From Neokomagataea tanensis (GTDB lineage Bacteria > Pseudomonadota > Alphaproteobacteria > Acetobacterales > Acetobacteraceae), in the NCBI RefSeq assembly GCF_006542335.1, contig NZ_CP032485.1, positions 1,188,501 through 1,252,500 of the forward strand: a DNA stretch of 64,000 nucleotides, written 5' to 3'. Both the position numbers and the translations under genes were made by a program. The notes under the pieces were generated by a model that did no database searches, was not told where the DNA came from, and saw nothing but the letters and a program-made list of their open reading frames with translations. Below are positions 61,347 to 64,000 of the stretch, one piece after another (the stretch's first letter is position 1; each line of letters starts with the position of its first letter).

Positions 61347-63743
61347 GTGCGACTAAAACTGTGTCTTTTCTCGTCTGTAGCAATGCTGACCGTGCCATGT
61401 CTGGCCTCTGCCGCCGTGAAACAGAAGGCTGCACATAAGGCAGAACAACACACCGCTGTGCCACATGCTGCCCGTCCTGCTGCGGCTCCGGAAAAGACAC
61501 ATAGTGCTGCGCGTCACCCACGGGATGTTAATGCGGCTGCAACAGAGAGCGTATCTGTTGTTGCGCGGACACGCACAGGCCAGGATGCAGAGCAATCCGT
61601 TAGCAAGGCGGTTATGCGCCAATTTGTGCCGGGAACTAGCCCCTATCGTATGCTAAGCCGCGACGCAGGCGTGAATTTTACGTCTACGGACCCGTTCGGA
61701 ATTGATAGTTTTGGAGCTAATTTATACGTTCGCGGGTTCTTTATGAACCAGATGGGCGTAACGGTTGATGGTGTGCCGTTGAACGATCAGACTTATCAGT
61801 CTGTGAATGGCTTGAGTCTGGCTTCAGCGATTATCCCGGATGATATGCAGTCACTGCGTATGTCCCAAGGGGCTGGTTCGGTCGAACTACCGTCGACGAA
61901 CACTTTGGGCGGCACGATTCAGGTGACTTCAAGCGACCCTGCCGACCGGCGGGGCGGTAAAATTAGTCAGTCTTTTGGTAGTTATGATTCTTACCGGACT
62001 TATATTCGCCTTGATTCTGGCAAGCTGAATAGTAGTGGTACGAAATTTTTCACGTCATATGCGCGTACCGATGAAGGTATGTGGATGGGGGGTGGTAAAG
62101 ATCAGTTCATGCAACAGGTAGATGCTAAGCTTGTGCAGCCAATAGGCAGTCAAAGCCGGGTTTCAGCCTTTTTCAACTGGTCTGGCCTGACGCAGTGGAA
62201 CTACCCCGACACCTCCGTTGGAATTTTGCAGCAGAATGGTTGGCGTACACCTAACCTCTACCCCAATTACGCTCTTGCCTACAGCATTGCCAATGGAGGT
62301 CCGGTACCGCCCGGTTATGAGGGTGTAGAAGGAATTCCGGGCTCTCAAATTGCGCGTTATGATGGCGGGCAGGCTGAAACCAATTATATGGGTGGCCTGC
62401 ATTTTGATCTTGCTCTGACAGATGCGCTGACGTGGAACACAACGCTCTACGGTCATAGTCAGACAGGATATTACAGCTACTCGGATAACTCGACACCGTC
62501 TCCGGCGACGGGGGCTCCGCTATCGGAGTTGGTTTGGCAAAACCGACAAGAGCGTTACGGTATTGATACGTCTCTGCGCTATCGTATCGGCCGCCATGTG
62601 CTAGAGGGCGGGGTTTGGTACGAAAATAACAATCAGGCTGCCGGGCTTTTTAGTTACAATCAGCCGGCACTTGGTCAGGGCGCCCCGCTGGAAGCAGTTG
62701 GTCCATACGATGTTTACGGGCCTGCTTTCCAGCAGGGTTATGGCTTCCAGTGGACGACCAATGTGGTGCAGACGCATTTGCAGGATAGCATCACTTTAGC
62801 GCGCGGTCTGGTGTTGCATGCGGGCTTTAAATCCATGGTGGCTACGACGGCCGGTGGGGCGAATTACAACAACCCCGATTATACGGGAGTATCAGCCTTA
62901 CCAAACGGGTCTTTGACGGCATCAAGCGCATTTTTGCCGCATGTTAACTTGGATTGGCATGCCAATCGTCATCACGAGTTTTACATAGACGTTGCTGAGA
63001 ACATGCGCGCCTATGAAGTCTCGGCGTATGGTGTTGGCAACTCTATATACTCTGTTGAAGACCAAGAAACATTCGTAGCTCAGCGGCAGAATCTGAAGCC
63101 GTCTAAGGCCTGGGTGTATTTGGGAGGGTACCGTTATACGTCCTCTTTCCTGCAAGCTAATGCGACCGTGTATCACGCCAAGTTATCGCATCCGCTCTTA
63201 TCAGCTGCTGTGGGGTCTTTGACTAATCCGATCTCGCAAGTGATTGATTTCGGTAAAGTGTCCATGACGGGTGCCACGGGCGATATAACGCTAACGCCTA
63301 TTTCAGGCCTGAGCATCGATAACAATCTTTCCTACAATAAGGGCACGTACGACCGTGATGTAGAAACGACGGGCGGTTATTATGCGCTTGCGGGAAAGAA
63401 TATCGTTAACTATCCGGCATGGATGTACAAGACATCAGTCTCGTACACATGGCGGGGCGCAACGGCGCATTTTGATGCAAATTACTTCAGCCGCCGCTAC
63501 TTTAGTTTCATGAACGATACTTCTATCCCAAGCTATTGGTTGGCTAATGCAGGTATGGAATACCGTTTTGGTAATGTCAGTCTTTTAAAAGATGTGACTG
63601 CAAGCTTTAACGTCTATAATCTTTTTAATACGAAATACATCGCGACTATGGGCGAGAATAATAACCCTGCAACAGGGGATTACCAATCTATGGAACGTGG
63701 TGCTGTACGCCAGTTTTATGGTTCTATCAGCGCTGGTTTCTAG
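61347..63743 (+). CDS. TonB-dependent receptor
   Basis: A 798-residue outer-membrane receptor. GTG 61347 starts a signal peptide (RLKLCLFSSVAMLTVPCLASAA), with AGGAG about 12 bases upstream. The mature N-terminus is Ala/His-rich; the plug has VMRQFVPGTSPYRMLSRDAGV, YVRGFFMNQMGVTVDGVPLNDQ, and LRMSQGAGSVELPSTNTLGGTI; the beta-barrel ends in YGSISAGF with terminal Phe. It is related to the receptor at 22473 in plug and C-terminus (NDTSIPSYWLANAG against NDQSIPGYVLMNAN), so the two form a subfamily. The ligand is unknown. No other transport gene is adjacent, so ExbBD-TonB from 19.5-21.5 kb probably powers it. Confidence 0.9.
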   Translation: MRLKLCLFSSVAMLTVPCLASAAVKQKAAHKAEQHTAVPHAARPAAAPEKTHSAARHPRDVNAAATESVSVVARTRTGQDAEQSVSKAVMRQFVPGTSPYRMLSRDAGVNFTSTDPFGIDSFGANLYVRGFFMNQMGVTVDGVPLNDQTYQSVNGLSLASAIIPDDMQSLRMSQGAGSVELPSTNTLGGTIQVTSSDPADRRGGKISQSFGSYDSYRTYIRLDSGKLNSSGTKFFTSYARTDEGMWMGGGKDQFMQQVDAKLVQPIGSQSRVSAFFNWSGLTQWNYPDTSVGILQQNGWRTPNLYPNYALAYSIANGGPVPPGYEGVEGIPGSQIARYDGGQAETNYMGGLHFDLALTDALTWNTTLYGHSQTGYYSYSDNSTPSPATGAPLSELVWQNRQERYGIDTSLRYRIGRHVLEGGVWYENNNQAAGLFSYNQPALGQGAPLEAVGPYDVYGPAFQQGYGFQWTTNVVQTHLQDSITLARGLVLHAGFKSMVATTAGGANYNNPDYTGVSALPNGSLTASSAFLPHVNLDWHANRHHEFYIDVAENMRAYEVSAYGVGNSIYSVEDQETFVAQRQNLKPSKAWVYLGGYRYTSSFLQANATVYHAKLSHPLLSAAVGSLTNPISQVIDFGKVSMTGATGDITLTPISGLSIDNNLSYNKGTYDRDVETTGGYYALAGKNIVNYPAWMYKTSVSYTWRGATAHFDANYFSRRYFSFMNDTSIPSYWLANAGMEYRFGNVSLLKDVTASFNVYNLFNTKYIATMGENNNPATGDYQSMERGAVRQFYGSISAGF

Positions 63744-63750
63744 TGTTTGA

Positions 63751-63781
63751 TGTGAGTGCTGCGGATAGTGTAGCACTCACA
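63751..63781 (+). terminator. Hairpin after third TonB-dependent receptor
   Basis: TGTGAGTGCT pairs with AGCACTCACA around an 11-base loop, 8 bases past the receptor stop. No T-tract, so a weak terminator. Confidence 0.5.
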
Positions 63782-63816
63782 CCAAAATTGTTGCTCAAAA
63801 CAGAAAGAATATGTCA

Positions 63817-63851
63817 TATTTGCAACGAAAAATCATTTCGTTACAAAATAT
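63817..63851. promoter_or_regulatory. Near-perfect inverted repeat upstream of the last gene
   Basis: ATATTTGCAACGAAA and TTTCGTTACAAAATAT are imperfect inverted arms (one insertion and one mismatch) about 110 bases before the next start codon. Possible operator; no binding protein identified. Confidence 0.35.
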
Positions 63852-63961
63852 GTACAAATGTTGCTTGCCTAAAGCTCTATTTAAGTTATTGTAATACACT
63901 ATGTGGATTTGTGAAAACTTAATTCACCTAAGTAATATCGTTAAATTGAGCGGGTAGAGTT

Positions 63962-64000
63962 ATGAGAGTGCGCCTTCTTCTTTCAACCGTGGCGGCCGGT
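63962..64000 (+). CDS. Start of an exported protein (cut by window end)
   Basis: ATG 63962 opens a frame (MRVRLLLSTVAAG...) that runs to the window end. Thirteen residues with a basic start and a hydrophobic run look like the beginning of a signal peptide. A weak AGCGGG lies 10-15 bases upstream. The product cannot be named. Confidence 0.45.
   Translation, partial: MRVRLLLSTVAAG

Noticed and set aside
1..64000. CRISPR array, prophage, toxin-antitoxin pair, conjugative genes
   Set aside because: No regularly spaced repeats, capsid, integrase-module, relaxase or paired small toxin genes were found. The only tyrosine recombinase is XerD in a housekeeping setting.

Overview
The window is a piece of chromosome from an acetic acid bacterium (Acetobacteraceae, Alphaproteobacteria; Gluconobacter/Acetobacter/Kozakia-like, genus not resolved). 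The evidence is the fused shikimate kinase/3-dehydroquinate synthase, the fused GNAT/MutT protein, several TonB-dependent receptors, a GH32 fructan hydrolase, a GH144-like glucanase and a Fur-type iron-uptake locus. The window opens inside gyrA and closes in the first codons of a secreted or outer-membrane protein.

Layout. 0-2.6 kb: housekeeping genes (gyrA end, coaD, cyclophilin, tRNA-Lys). 2.6-13 kb: accessory block between tRNA-Lys and tRNA-Thr. It has a dicarboxylate:cation symporter, two inverted and apparently identical decayed IS6-family copies (3999-4667 and 10242-10910) enclosing a truncated manC end, a methyltransferase-like gene and two tandem paralogous GT4 glycosyltransferases, then a decayed IS3 element. 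13-25 kb: Mrp, a DegP-like protease, and a Fur-type iron locus (catecholate-type receptor, Sel1 protein, exbB-exbD-tonB, PiuC hydroxylase), followed by a second receptor. 25-29 kb: sulfotransferase, BASS transporter, secreted GH32 enzyme. 29-35 kb: a small chemotaxis cluster (MCP, cheR, cheB, MCP) without cheA, cheW or cheY. 35-39 kb: a peptide/nickel-type ABC importer (two permeases, two ATPases, no binding protein). 39-44 kb: GH144-like glucanase, small envelope proteins, and a DUF3325/DUF3649/PepSY iron-uptake operon. 44-64 kb: mostly housekeeping (queF, typA, carbonic anhydrase, alaS, ompA-like, aroKB, xerD, accA, cinA-like, SMP-30, GNAT/MutT) and a third TonB-dependent receptor.

How the parts work together. 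Three separate loci serve outer-membrane iron or ligand uptake. The ExbB/ExbD/TonB proteins encoded at 19.5-21.5 kb can energise all three receptors. Fur-box-like sequences precede the first receptor, the exbB/piuC divergent promoter and the PepSY operon. The GH32 and GH144-like enzymes, the sulfotransferase and the glycosyltransferase cargo point to fructan/glucan use and surface polysaccharide modification.

Two things stand out. First, the inverted IS6 remnants share the same decay, so they were duplicated or homogenised after the element died. They bracket the glycosyltransferase cargo. Second, four genes (first MCP, two sites; cheB; dppB-type permease; GNAT/MutT) are broken by frameshifts that can each be repaired by adding one G (or C) to a G/C run of 4-6 bases. 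That pattern suggests homopolymer base-calling errors or slippage-prone tracts rather than four independent gene deaths. Nothing resembling a CRISPR array, prophage or toxin-antitoxin pair was seen.
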